From Luteibacter sp. UNC138MFCol5.1 (GTDB lineage: Bacteria > Pseudomonadota > Gammaproteobacteria > Xanthomonadales > Rhodanobacteraceae), in contig NZ_FODZ01000005.1 in the NCBI RefSeq assembly GCF_900110505.1, positions 124,001 to 188,000 of the forward strand: DNA of 64,000 bases, in the 5' to 3' direction. The translations under genes were made by a program, and so were the position numbers. This document shows, piece after piece, positions 26,930 to 37,000 of this stretch. The notes under the pieces are model-generated. The model was not told the DNA's origin, searched no databases, and worked only from the letters and a program-made list of their open reading frames with translations. Every line of letters begins with the position of its first letter. The first letter of the stretch is position 1.

Positions 26930-27366
26930 CGCGTGTCCACCACGCTGACCGCGCCGGTCAGCCAGCCGACGTTGACGTGCCATTCGCGATCGCCACGCTT
27001 CAGCGTGACGCGTCCGCCCGTCGAGCTGCCGTCGGGAAAGAAGCGGATGCGGCCGGTGGTGGCGTTCGCCTGGTCTTCGCGGGCGCTGGTGATGGAGACG
27101 CGCATGTCCTTCGGCAGTCGCACGTCGCCCTTGCCCGGCGGCTTGTACGTCGCCGCGGCCGTGTCGACCTCGAGCGCGAGGCTCTCGCCGCGAACGATGG
27201 ATTGCGCGCGCGTCCAGCGCAGCGCGGCGGCGAGCTCACCGCTGGCCGCGTTGACGCGGGCACTGGCGAGTCCCTGCGTCACGGGGATCGAGACGGCGGC
27301 CGCGGCGATCCCGATCAACAGGATCACCGCGAGCATCTCGAACAGCGTGAAACCGCGCGCGCGCAT
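26926..27366 (-). CDS. gspH: Type II secretion minor pseudopilin GspH (XpsH)
   Basis: A 146-residue minor pseudopilin. The very short leader MRARG is cleaved before Phe6, and Glu10 is at +5 in FTLFEMLAVILLIGIAAAAV. The GspH pattern ASGELAAALRWTRAQSIVRGE and IRFFPDGSSTGGRV is clear. It connects the tip complex to the major pseudopilin. It is separated from gspG by 26 bp and coupled to gspI by a 4-base overlap. Confidence 0.88.
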   Translation of the reverse strand: MRARGFTLFEMLAVILLIGIAAAAVSIPVTQGLASARVNAASGELAAALRWTRAQSIVRGESLALEVDTAAATYKPPGKGDVRLPKDMRVSITSAREDQANATTGRIRFFPDGSSTGGRVTLKRGDREWHVNVGWLTGAVSVVDTR

Positions 27367-27392
27367 GCAGGATCATCCGGCTCCGGAGGCCC

Positions 27393-27818
27393 TTACTGCC
27401 AGTTGCCGACGTCGGCCGAATAGCCTTCGCCGCCGGCCTTGCCGTCCTGGCCGTAGAACACGACGTCGAAGCTGCCGTGCTCGCCCGGATAGCGGTAACC
27501 GAACGCGTGGCCCCAGGGATCCTTGAGGTCGGATTCCTTCGCGTACGGCCCCTGCCAGTTGCTGGCGTCGGCGGGCTTCGTCGTGAGGTCTTCCAGCGCG
27601 TGCGGCGGCGTCCCGTTGTCGAGCGCGTAGTTCTCGATCTTCTGGCCGAGCGTGGTCAACTGCGCCTTGCCGGCGCCGTACTTGCCCTTGTCGACGTTCT
27701 TGCCGACCTGGGTGACGACGATGGCGCCGATGATGCCGATCAGCACGATGACGGCCAGCATTTCAAGCAGCGTGAAGCCGCGGGCATGGCCGTGGCGAAG
27801 GGTTCGGTTGTCACGCAT
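27393..27818 (-). CDS. gspG: Type II secretion major pseudopilin GspG (XpsG)
   Basis: A 141-residue major pseudopilin that polymerises into the periplasmic pseudopilus. The leader MRDNRTLRHGHARG is cleaved before Phe15, with Glu19 at +5 in FTLLEMLAVIVLIGIIGAIV. The rest is the compact GspG fold (KAQLTTLGQKIENYALDNG, QGPYAKESDLKDPWGHAFGY, DVVFYGQDGKAGGEG). The start has AAGGAG 8 bases upstream, one of the strongest Shine-Dalgarno sequences in the operon, as expected for its most abundant product. Confidence 0.93.
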   Translation of the reverse strand: MRDNRTLRHGHARGFTLLEMLAVIVLIGIIGAIVVTQVGKNVDKGKYGAGKAQLTTLGQKIENYALDNGTPPHALEDLTTKPADASNWQGPYAKESDLKDPWGHAFGYRYPGEHGSFDVVFYGQDGKAGGEGYSADVGNWQ

Positions 27819-27844
27819 GGGTACGACTCCTTGGAACGATTCGG

Positions 27845-29062
27845 TCAGTTGATGTTGCTGGTGAGGCTGAGCAGGGGCAGGAGGATCGCCGCCATGATGA
27901 AGGCGACGAGCACGGTCATGACGATCGTGAGGGTGGGCACCAGCGCGGCGAGCAGGCGGTCGATCGCGCGCTTCGCCTCCACGTCGAAGGTGTCGGCGAC
28001 CTTCAGCAGCATCGTGTCCAGCGCGCCGGCTTCCTCGCCCACCTGGATCATCTGCAGCGCGAGGCGCGGAAAGCGTTCGGTCTGGCCGAGCGACGAACCG
28101 AGGCCCGCGCCACCCTTCACGCGTTCGGCGGCCTGCTCGAGCGCGAGGTCGAGGGCGCGGTTCCCCGTCACCTGCCGGGCGATGGCCAGCGACGAGAGGA
28201 GCGGCACGCCGTTCTTCAGCAGCGTGCCGAGCGTGCGTGCGATGCGCGCGGTCTCCACCTTGAGCAACAGGGGGCCGGCGACGCGCATCGTCAGGAGGCG
28301 TCCGTGGAACGCGAGCTTCGTCTCGGGATCGCGCAGGCGGAGGCGCAGCAGCACGACGGCGACGACACCGAAGGCGAGGATCGCCCACCACCAGTCGCCG
28401 ATGGTCGTCCCGATACCCAGCACCACCTTCGTGATGAGCGGGATGGGCACCTGCATGTCCGCGAAGATCGGCACGAACTGCGGCACGACGTAGGCCAGCA
28501 GGAGCACCAGCGACCCGAGCACGCCGACCATCAGGAACGCGGGATAGATCAGCGCGTTGATGATGCTGCCGCGCAGGGCCTGCGCGCGTTCGAGGTAGTC
28601 GGCGAGGCGGCGCAGGGTCTCGTCGAGCGAACCGCCGGCCTCGCCGGCGCGCACGAGGCTCACGTAGAGACGCGGGAACACCCCGTTCTCCTCGTCGAGC
28701 GCGGTCGACAGCGTCGTGCCGCCGCGCACGCGGTCGCGGATGCGCTCGACCATGTTCTTCGCGCGCTCGCCCTCGGGCAGGTCGAGCAGGATCCCGAGCG
28801 CGCGGTCGAGCGGCTGGCCCGCGCCGAGGAGCGTCGCGAGCTGGTGCGTGAACTGCGCGAGCTGGTCGCCCGTGAACGGCCCCTTGCGAAAGAGCGCGGC
28901 GAAGCTGCCGCCCGAGGCGTCGCCATCGGCGGGCACGGCCTCGATCGGCGTGTGTCCCTGGTCCTGCAGACGGGCGACGACGTCCTCGATCGACGCGGCC
29001 TCCATGCGACCCGTGAGGGCTTCGCCGGCGGCGCTGATGGCGCGGTAGCGGAACTGGCTCAT
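27845..29062 (-). CDS. gspF: Type II secretion inner-membrane platform protein GspF (XpsF)
   Basis: A 405-residue polytopic inner-membrane protein, the platform on which the pseudopilus is built. It has two repeated cytoplasmic T2SSF domains (FTHQLATLLGAGQPLDRALG; RIARTLGTLLKNGVPLLSSL). Membrane segments lie around LIYPAFLMVGVLGSLVLLLAYV, WWAILAFGVVAVVLLRL and the C-terminal LTIVMTVLVAFIMAAILLPL. Length and motif order are standard. It follows gspE by 12 bp with a weak AAGG, so it may depend on coupling. Confidence 0.93.
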   Translation of the reverse strand: MSQFRYRAISAAGEALTGRMEAASIEDVVARLQDQGHTPIEAVPADGDASGGSFAALFRKGPFTGDQLAQFTHQLATLLGAGQPLDRALGILLDLPEGERAKNMVERIRDRVRGGTTLSTALDEENGVFPRLYVSLVRAGEAGGSLDETLRRLADYLERAQALRGSIINALIYPAFLMVGVLGSLVLLLAYVVPQFVPIFADMQVPIPLITKVVLGIGTTIGDWWWAILAFGVVAVVLLRLRLRDPETKLAFHGRLLTMRVAGPLLLKVETARIARTLGTLLKNGVPLLSSLAIARQVTGNRALDLALEQAAERVKGGAGLGSSLGQTERFPRLALQMIQVGEEAGALDTMLLKVADTFDVEAKRAIDRLLAALVPTLTIVMTVLVAFIMAAILLPLLSLTSNIN

Positions 29063-29074
29063 TCGCGGGCGGCC

Positions 29075-30799
29075 TTACGATTCCTGCGTGACGCGCAGGA
29101 CTTCCTCGATCGTCGTGACACCGGCCACCGCCTTGGCGAGGCCGTCCTCGTACATCGTGCGCATGCCTTCGGAGCGCGCCTGGCGCTCGATCTCGCCGGC
29201 ATCCGCGCGCTGCATCACGAGCCGCCGCAGCGGATCGCTCATCACCAGGAATTCCATGATCGCCCGGCGCCCGCGGTAGCCCGTGGGGTTGGCGGCGCTG
29301 CTGCCCGGCTTCCACAGGCGGATCGGGCGCTCGTCCGTGTATTTGTGCAGCTCGAACTGTTCGATCACTTCCGGCAGGGCCTCGTAAGGCACGGCGGTTT
29401 CGGGATCGAGGCGGCGCACGAGTCGCTGGGCGAGGATGCCGTTGACCGTGGAACCGAGCAGATAATCCTCCACGCCCATGTCGAGCAGACGGGTGATGCC
29501 GCCGGACGCGCTGTTGGTATGCAGCGTGGAGAGCACGAGATGGCCCGTGAGCGCGGACTGGATCGCGATGCGGCAGGTTTCCAGGTCGCGCATTTCGCCG
29601 ATCATGATGACGTCCGGATCCTGGCGGACGATCGAGCGCAGCGCGCCCGCGAAGTCGAGGCCGATCTGCGGCTTGACCTGGATCTGGTTGATGCCCTCGA
29701 TCTGGTACTCGACCGGGTCCTCGACCGTGATGATCTTGACGTCCGGCGTGTTGATCTGGGACAGCGCGGTGTACAGCGTGGTGGTCTTGCCCGAACCGGT
29801 CGGGCCGGTGACGAGCAGGATGCCGTGCGGCCGGTCGAGCACCTCGACGAAGCGGTCGCGGAAGTGGTCGGTGAACCCGAGCGACGCGAAGTCGAACACG
29901 ATGGATTCGCGATCGAGGATACGCATCACCACCGATTCGCCGAAGCTGGTCGGCACCGTCGAAACGCGCAGGTCGAGTTCCTTGCCCTGCACGCGCAGCT
30001 GGATGCGGCCGTCCTGCGGCAGGCGACGCTCGGCGATGTTCAGGCGCGCCATGATCTTCACGCGGGAGATCACCGCCGCCGTGGAACTCGACGGCGGCGC
30101 CTCGACCTCGTGCAGCACGCCGTCGATGCGGTAGCGCACCTTGAGCCGATTCTCGAACGGCTCGATGTGCACGTCCGACGCGCGCTGCTCCACCGCGCGC
30201 TGCAGGATCAGGTTCACCAGGCGGATGACGGGCGCTTCCGAGGCGAGGTCGCGCAGGTGCTCCACGTCGTCTTCCACCGCGGCGCTGCCGTCGAGGCTCT
30301 CGACGATGCTGCCCATCGCGGAACGGCCCTGGCCGTAATAACGTTCGATCAGGTCGTCGATTTCCGAACGCAGGCCGACGCGGAGCTGGACGTCGCGCCC
30401 GGTCGCCAGGCGCACGGCCTGCAACGGATAGGGATCGGCCGGGTCGGCCACGAGCAGCGCCAGCCCCTCCTCGCCCTCGCGGACGGGAACGACGTGGTAC
30501 TGCTTGAGGAACCGGGGCGAGAGTTCGACGTCGGCCGGCGGCAGCTCCGGGGCGTCCTTGGCCGCGAGCAGCGGCAGGCCGAGCAGATCGGCCCACGCGT
30601 CGGCGAGGTCGCGTTCGGACACGAGCCCGAGGCGGGCCATCAGCGCCGTGAGCGTTCCTTCCGGTGCCTCGTCGTGCAGCCGGCGCGCCCGCGCCAGATC
30701 GGTATCCTTGAGCCGCCCATGCGCCACGAGGTGCGCACAGACCTGGGCTTCTCCCGGTTCCCCGGTAAGCATGTCCCTTTGCTCGGTCATCGCAGACAT
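29075..30799 (-). CDS. gspE: Type II secretion ATPase GspE (XpsE), lacking the tetracysteine motif
   Basis: A 574-residue cytoplasmic ATPase that powers pseudopilus assembly. It has an N-terminal GspL-binding domain (to about 160). The N2 region is QRASDVHIEPFENRLKVRYR, followed by Walker A TGPTGSGKTT (331-340), the Asp box around ITVEDPVEYQ, Walker B DPDVIMIGEMRD (394-405) and the His box GHLVLSTLHTN. The C-terminal zinc element of most GspE proteins (CxxC...CxxC) is absent: residues near 464-470 read LDPETAV and those near 497-511 KPGSSAANPTGYRGR. The only two cysteines lie elsewhere. The start at 30799 has GGAG about 5 bases upstream, better than the ATG at 30790. First gene of the T2SS operon. 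Confidence 0.93.
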   Translation of the reverse strand: MSAMTEQRDMLTGEPGEAQVCAHLVAHGRLKDTDLARARRLHDEAPEGTLTALMARLGLVSERDLADAWADLLGLPLLAAKDAPELPPADVELSPRFLKQYHVVPVREGEEGLALLVADPADPYPLQAVRLATGRDVQLRVGLRSEIDDLIERYYGQGRSAMGSIVESLDGSAAVEDDVEHLRDLASEAPVIRLVNLILQRAVEQRASDVHIEPFENRLKVRYRIDGVLHEVEAPPSSSTAAVISRVKIMARLNIAERRLPQDGRIQLRVQGKELDLRVSTVPTSFGESVVMRILDRESIVFDFASLGFTDHFRDRFVEVLDRPHGILLVTGPTGSGKTTTLYTALSQINTPDVKIITVEDPVEYQIEGINQIQVKPQIGLDFAGALRSIVRQDPDVIMIGEMRDLETCRIAIQSALTGHLVLSTLHTNSASGGITRLLDMGVEDYLLGSTVNGILAQRLVRRLDPETAVPYEALPEVIEQFELHKYTDERPIRLWKPGSSAANPTGYRGRRAIMEFLVMSDPLRRLVMQRADAGEIERQARSEGMRTMYEDGLAKAVAGVTTIEEVLRVTQES

Positions 30800-30932
30800 G
30801 CCATCTCCACACGCTGTCCGTTGGTTACGTCGTACCGCCCGGTCGTTCCTGACCGGATGGGGCGCTATTGGTAGCACATACGGTGCGTCGACGGCGACCG
30901 TGCGCGTGACGATCCGCGACGTGGCGCAACAA

Positions 30933-30960
30933 GAAAAGCCGGCGTCGCCGCCGGCTTTTC
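30933..30960. terminator. Intrinsic terminator of the giant autotransporter gene (near-symmetrical)
   Basis: GAAAAGCCGGCG (30933-30944), loop TCGC, CGCCGGCTTTTC (30949-30960) is a 12-bp perfect stem whose outer A/T bases give a T-run on either strand. It lies 41 bases after the stop of the minus-strand autotransporter. It also insulates it from the T2SS operon, whose first gene begins about 130 bp further on the same strand. Confidence 0.8.
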
Positions 30961-31000
30961 AGGCACCTGGCGGCGGCTTGTCGGCCGCCGCCGGACTCGT

Positions 31001-34000
31001 TTACCAGCCGATACCTACGCCGACGCCACCGGAGGACTCCCCGCCGCTGACCGCCGCGCCGAAGGTCAGGGCGGCGTTGGACGAGATGCTCCGCGAGTAG
31101 CCCACCGACAGCGCGCCCTGCCCCTTGTATCCGCCGACGCCCACGCCAAGCCGGTTGTCGCCGTTGACGCCCTGGGCGCTGAAGGCCATCTGGGACATGG
31201 CGGCGCCCATCGCGCCCACCTTGTTCAGGCGGTCGTTGAGGTTGCTGAAGCGGCGGTCGACGGTGCGCTTGTACTCGTCGAACGCCCCGCCGCTCACCAC
31301 GTCGCCGAACCGCTGGTCGGTGTACTGCTTCGCGCTGTTCAGCGTCGCCGCGTCGCCCTGGTCGGCATACGACTTGGCCGTGGTCAGCGCCTGGTCGACC
31401 TGGCTGACGTTGGCGGCGTCCGTCGGCGCCACGCCGGGGGCCACGTTCGTGATCGGGGCGTTGCCGCCGTCGATCGCGGCCGGCGCGATCGGAACCGCCG
31501 CGGCCGCCACCGGGCTGCCGGCGGCGACGGGCGCCGCGACCGCGGCCGCGACTTCCTGCGGCACGGCCGCCGTCGTCGTGGCCTTGGCGGCGATCGTGGC
31601 GGTGCTACCGCCGCGCGGCGGCGTGCCGCCCGGGATCGTGCTGCCGCCGGTGCCGGACTTCGACTCGAGGGCACCCACGCGGTTGTTGAGCGACCCGAGG
31701 GCACCGTCCAGCGCACCCACCGCGTCGCCGACGGAACCGTACTGCGCGCCCTGCACGCGATAGGTCGGACCGACGAGGCCGTTGGCGCCCATCGTCGCGC
31801 CGCCGCCGAGAGCCATCGCGACGGCATTGCCGGCCGCATTTGAGGTACCCGAGAAGGCGCTGCTCAGGGCCGAGTTGAGCTGGCCCAGGTTCACCGCGTC
31901 GGTGTTCTGCGTACCGGCCGCCACGTTGGTGATCTGGCGGTTGCTGGCCGCCGTGCCCACCGACACCGTGTTGGCGCGCGTGGCCAGCGATCCGCTGCCC
32001 AGGGCCACCGAATTGGCGCCCAGCGCGCGGGCGCTGTCACCGATCGCCGTGGCACCGGCGGCACCGGCGTTCGCCGAGGCACCGATCGCCGTCGCCGATT
32101 CCCGACTGGCCGTGGCGAACGCGCCGATCGCCGTGGACATGTCGCCGCTCGCGCCGCTGGCGGCACCCGTGGCGGTCGCGAACGCGCCGGTGGCGCTGGC
32201 GTCGTCCGAACCGTCGCCGGCACCGTTGGCGGCCACGTAATGCTGCGCGCTGCCGACGCTGTCGGACAGGGCGGTCAGCTGGTCGACGTTGACCGCATCG
32301 GTGCCCTGCGTGCCCGCGGCGACGTTGGCGATCTGCCGCGTCCCGGTCGTCGATCCCACCGAGACGGTGTTCGCGCGGTTCGCCACCGAGTTGGTTCCCA
32401 GCGCCACGCTGTTGGCCGCCGAGGCCGTGGCGTCCGCGCCGACGGCGACGCTCCGGCTGCCCGTCGCGGTCGAGTAGTCGCCGACCGCCACGCTGCTGGC
32501 ACCCGAGGCCCAGCTGTTGATGCCGAGCGCCGTCGCGTTCGCCCCCGGCGCATACGCGAAGTAACCGACCGCGGTGCTGCCGACGCCTTCGGCGCCCGCG
32601 ATGGCACCCAGGGCCGTGGCGTAATCCGCCGTCGCCTGCGCACCCGCACCGAACGCCGCGGCGCTGTCGCCCGTCGCTCCGGTATAGATGAGGCCGACGC
32701 CGGGCAGGTTGCTCGGTCCGCCGACGGCAACCGAGCCGGCACCCGAGGCGGTCGTGGCCGTGCCCACCGCCGTCGCGTAGTCGCCCGTGGCGTTGGCGAC
32801 CGCACCGAGGGCCGTCGACTGGTCGCCGCTGGCGAACGCGCCGACGCCGACCGACGTGGCGGCGAAGCCACCGGCCTGCGCGCTCGCGCCGACCGCCGTG
32901 CCGCCAACCGCGGCGGTCGTCGCACCGGTATCCACCGGATTGCCGTTGCCGTCCGCGATGAGGGCGTTGCCGTCCTCGTCGACGGCGTTGCCACCGACGG
33001 CCACGCTACCCGGTCCGTTCGCCTGCGAACCGGCACCGTAGGCCGCGCTGTTCTGCCCCAAGGCGACCGCGCCGTAGCCCGTCGCCGTGGCCTGCTGACC
33101 GGTCGCCACCGCGCCGCTGCCATAGGCGCTGGCACCTTGCGCGCCGGCGAACGCGCCGGAACCGGAAGCGGTGGCCTGATCGGCGAGTGCCTGCGCGTCG
33201 TCGCTGCCGTCGTTCAGACCGTTCGCCTTGAAGTAGCGCGTGGCGTCCGTGACGCTGCCCGATACCGCATCGAGCTGTCCCTTGTTGACCGCGTCCGTCG
33301 CTTCCGTGCCTGCCGCGACGTTCGTGATCTGCCGCTCGCTGCCGACATCGCCCACGGAAACGGTGTTCGCGCGGTCGGCCAGCGACGACGCGCCCAGCGC
33401 GACGCTGTTCTCCGCCGACGCGTACGACAGGCTGCCGATCGACGTACTGTTCGCCCCTTCCGCGTAGCTGTTCCAGCCCAGCGCCGTGGCGTAGTCCGCC
33501 GTCGCCCACGCACCCGCACCGAGCGCCGTCGTCGCGTAGCCCGACGCGAGCGCCGGGATGAAACCGAAGAACGTCGTGCCGCCGAGCGCGACGCTCTCGT
33601 CGCCCGTGGCCTGCGCGCTTTCGCCGACCGCGACGCTGCTCGCGCCCGTCGCGGCGCTCTGCGTGCCCACCGATGTCGAGTAATCACCCGTGGCATTGGC
33701 CACCGCACCCACCGCCGTCGCCTGCGCGCCGCTGGCGTAAGCACCCACACCCAGCGAGGAGGACGCGAAACCCGACGCCTGCGCGCTCGCACCGATCGCC
33801 GTGCCACCGATCGCCGCCGTCGTCGCACCGGTGTCGACCGGCACGCCACCGTTGGTGATCAGCGCGTTGCCCTCGTCGTCCACCGCGTTGCCGCCCACCG
33901 CGACGCTGCCCGGGCCATTGGCCTGCGAGCCCGCGCCGTACGCCGCGCTGTTCTGTCCCGTCGCCACCGCGCCGTATCCGCTCGCCGTGGACTGCTGGCC

Positions 34001-37000
34001 CGTCGCCACGGCACCGCTGCCGTTCGCCGTCGCGCCCGTCGCACCGGCGAACGCACCGGCGCCGGACGCGGTCGCGTAATCGCCGACCGCCTGCGCATCG
34101 TCGCTGCCGTCGTTCAGGCCGTTCGCCTTGAAGTAACGCGTGGCGTCCGTGACGCTGCCCGATACCGCATCGAGTTGTCCCTTGTTCACCGCATCCGTCG
34201 CTTCCGTGCCCGCGGCGACGTTGGTGATCTGCCGCGTGAACGGCTCATGCACGACGCCGCTGGTGTCCATCCACGGCTCCGACGCGCCGACCGACACGCT
34301 GTTGTCGCGCGTCGCCAGCGAATTGTTGCCGAGCGCGACGGAACCGGCGCTGTTCGCGTACGCGTTGGCACCGAGGGCTACCGCGCCCTCGAACACGGCG
34401 ATGCTATGCGGACCGATCGCGATGGTGTTGGCGTTCGCCGTTCCGGCGCGGTAACCGAACGCGATCGAGTTGTCGCCGTACGCCGTGGCCTCGCCACCCA
34501 CGCCGGTCGAGTTGGCGCCGTACGCGATCGCGAACTCGCCGAGCGCGGTGGCGTTCTCCTGGTACGAGAGCGCGGACCAGCCCACCGAGGTGGCGCGCGT
34601 CGCGCCCGCCGTCGCGAGCAGGCCGACCGCGGTGCCGTAATCGCGGGCGAACGAGCCCGCGCCGACCGCCGTCGAGCCGTAACCGTTCGCCTCGGTGTTG
34701 AAGAGGATGCTGTATCCCGTGCCATAGAGCGCGTTGGCGGGACCGCCGATGGCGACACTGGATTCGCCGTTCGCGATGCTGTCGTTGCCCACGGACGCGG
34801 CGTAGTCGCCCACGCTTCGCGAGCTCGCGCCCACGGCCGTCGATCGCTGTCCGGTCGCCTGTGCCGCGCTGCCGAACGCCGAATTCTGCGCCGCCGACGC
34901 CACGGCGTCGGACCCGTGCGCCGTGCTCCGGTCGCCGGTCGCCTGCGCGTTGGCACCGGAAGCGGAGCTTCCCTCGCCCGTCGCCACGCTGCCGTAACCG
35001 GATGCCGTCGCGTTCACACCCGTCGCCACCGCGCCGCTGCCATAGGCGCTGGCACCCTGCGCGCCGGCGAACGCGCCGGAGCCGGAAGCGGTCGCGTAAT
35101 CGCCGATCGCCTGCGCGTCGTCGCTGCCGTCGTTGAGGCCGTTCGCCTTGAAGTAGCGCGTGGCGTCGTTGACGCTCGCGTCCAGCTGTCCCTTGTTCAC
35201 CGCGTCCGTCGCTTCCGTGCCTGCCGCGACGTTCGTGATCTGCCGCTCGCTGCCGACGCCGCCCACCGAGACGGTGTTCGCGCGGTCGGCCAGCGACGAC
35301 ACGCCCAGCGCGACGCTGTTTTCCGCCGACGCGTACGACAGGCTGCCGATCGACGTGCTGTTCGCCCCTTCCGCGTAGCTGTTCCAGCCCAGCGCCGTCG
35401 CGTAGTCCGCCGTCGCCCAGGCGCCCGCACCGAGCGCCGTCGTCGCGTAGCCCGACGCGAGCGCCGGGATGAAGCCGAAGAACGTCGTGCCACCGAGCGC
35501 GACGCTCTCGTCGCCCGTGGCCTGCGCGCTTTCGCCGACCGCGACGCTGCTCGCGCCGGTAGCCGCGCTCTGCGTGCCCACCGATGTGGAGTAATCACCC
35601 GTGGCGTTGGCCACCGCACCGACCGCCGTCGCCTGCGCGCCGCTGGCGTACGCACCGACGCCCAGCGAGGAAGACGCGAAGCCCGACGCCTGCGCGCTCG
35701 CGCCGATCGCCGTGCCACCGATCGCCGCCGTCGTCGCGCCGGTGTCGACCGGCACGCCACCGTTGGTGATCAGCGCGTTGCCCTCGTCGTCCACCGCGTT
35801 GCCGCCCACCGCGACGCTGCCCGGACCGTTGGCCTGCGAGCCCGCGCCATACGCCGCGCTGTTCTGTCCCGTCGCCACCGCGCCGTATCCGCTCGCCGTC
35901 GACTGCTGGCCCGTCGCCACGGCACCGCTGCCGTTCGCCGTCGCGCCCGTCGCACCGGCGAACGAGCCCTGCCCGACGGCGGTCGTGTAATCGCCACTGG
36001 CCAGGCTGCTCGCGCCCACGGCCGAGGCGCCCGTGCCGGTCGCCAGCGCACCGTGTCCGTTCGCGGTGGATTCGTCGCCGAAGACCGCGCTGTTCGCGCC
36101 GATCGCGGTGGAGCCGCTGCCGGTGATGCTCGTGTTCGCGCCGACCGTCGTGGTGTCGTCGCCGTCGATGTTCGTGGCGCTGCCGAGGCCCGTCGCGTTG
36201 TCGCCCCAGATGAAGCTGTTCGCACCGTAAGCCGACGCGCCTTCGCCCCAGACGAAGGAATTCGTGCCGACGGTCGTCGTCTGCCCACCGATGGCGGCGC
36301 TGCGGAAACCAACCGCCACCGCGTCGACATCGAGCGCGCCGGCCAGCGCACCGACGGCCGTCGCGTTGAGCTGGTTGGCCGTGCTCGACCAGCCGACGGC
36401 CGTCGTGTAATCCGCCGATCCCCAGGCGCCGTTGCCGAACGCCGACGATCCCACGCCACTGGCGAGCGTCGGGATGAAGCCGTACGCCGTGCCACCCACG
36501 GCGACGCTTTCCTCGCCCGTCGCCTGCGACGACTCGCCGACCGCGACGCTGCTCACACCGACCGCCGCGCTCGCCGTGCCGACGGCGGTGGAGTAGTCGC
36601 CGATGGCGTTCGCGACCGCGCCGACCGCCGTACCTTGCGCACCGCTCGCATACGCGCCCACGCCGAGCGACGAAGAGGCGAAGCCACTGGCTTCCGCGCT
36701 GGCGCCGATCGCCGTGCCGGCGACGCCGGCGCTGGTCGCTGCCGTTTCGACCGGCTCGCCACTATGCGTGACCAGCGGATTGCCGTCGGCACCCACCGCC
36801 ACGCCGCCCACGGCGACCGACGCCGGGCCGGTGGCCTGCGCACCGGCGCCGTACGCCGCGCTGTTCTGTCCCGTGGCGACCGTGCCATAGCCGGTCGCCG
36901 TCGCCTGCTGCCCCGTCGCCACCGCGCCGCTGCCGAACGCGCTCGCACCCTGCGCGCCGGCGAACGCGCCGGAGCCCGAGGCGGTCGCCTGCTCGCCGAC

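Noticed and set aside
28304-30874. 856-codon plus-strand frame opposite gspF and gspE
   Set aside because: Antisense to two unmistakable T2SS genes; composition is typical of shadow frames in GC-rich DNA.
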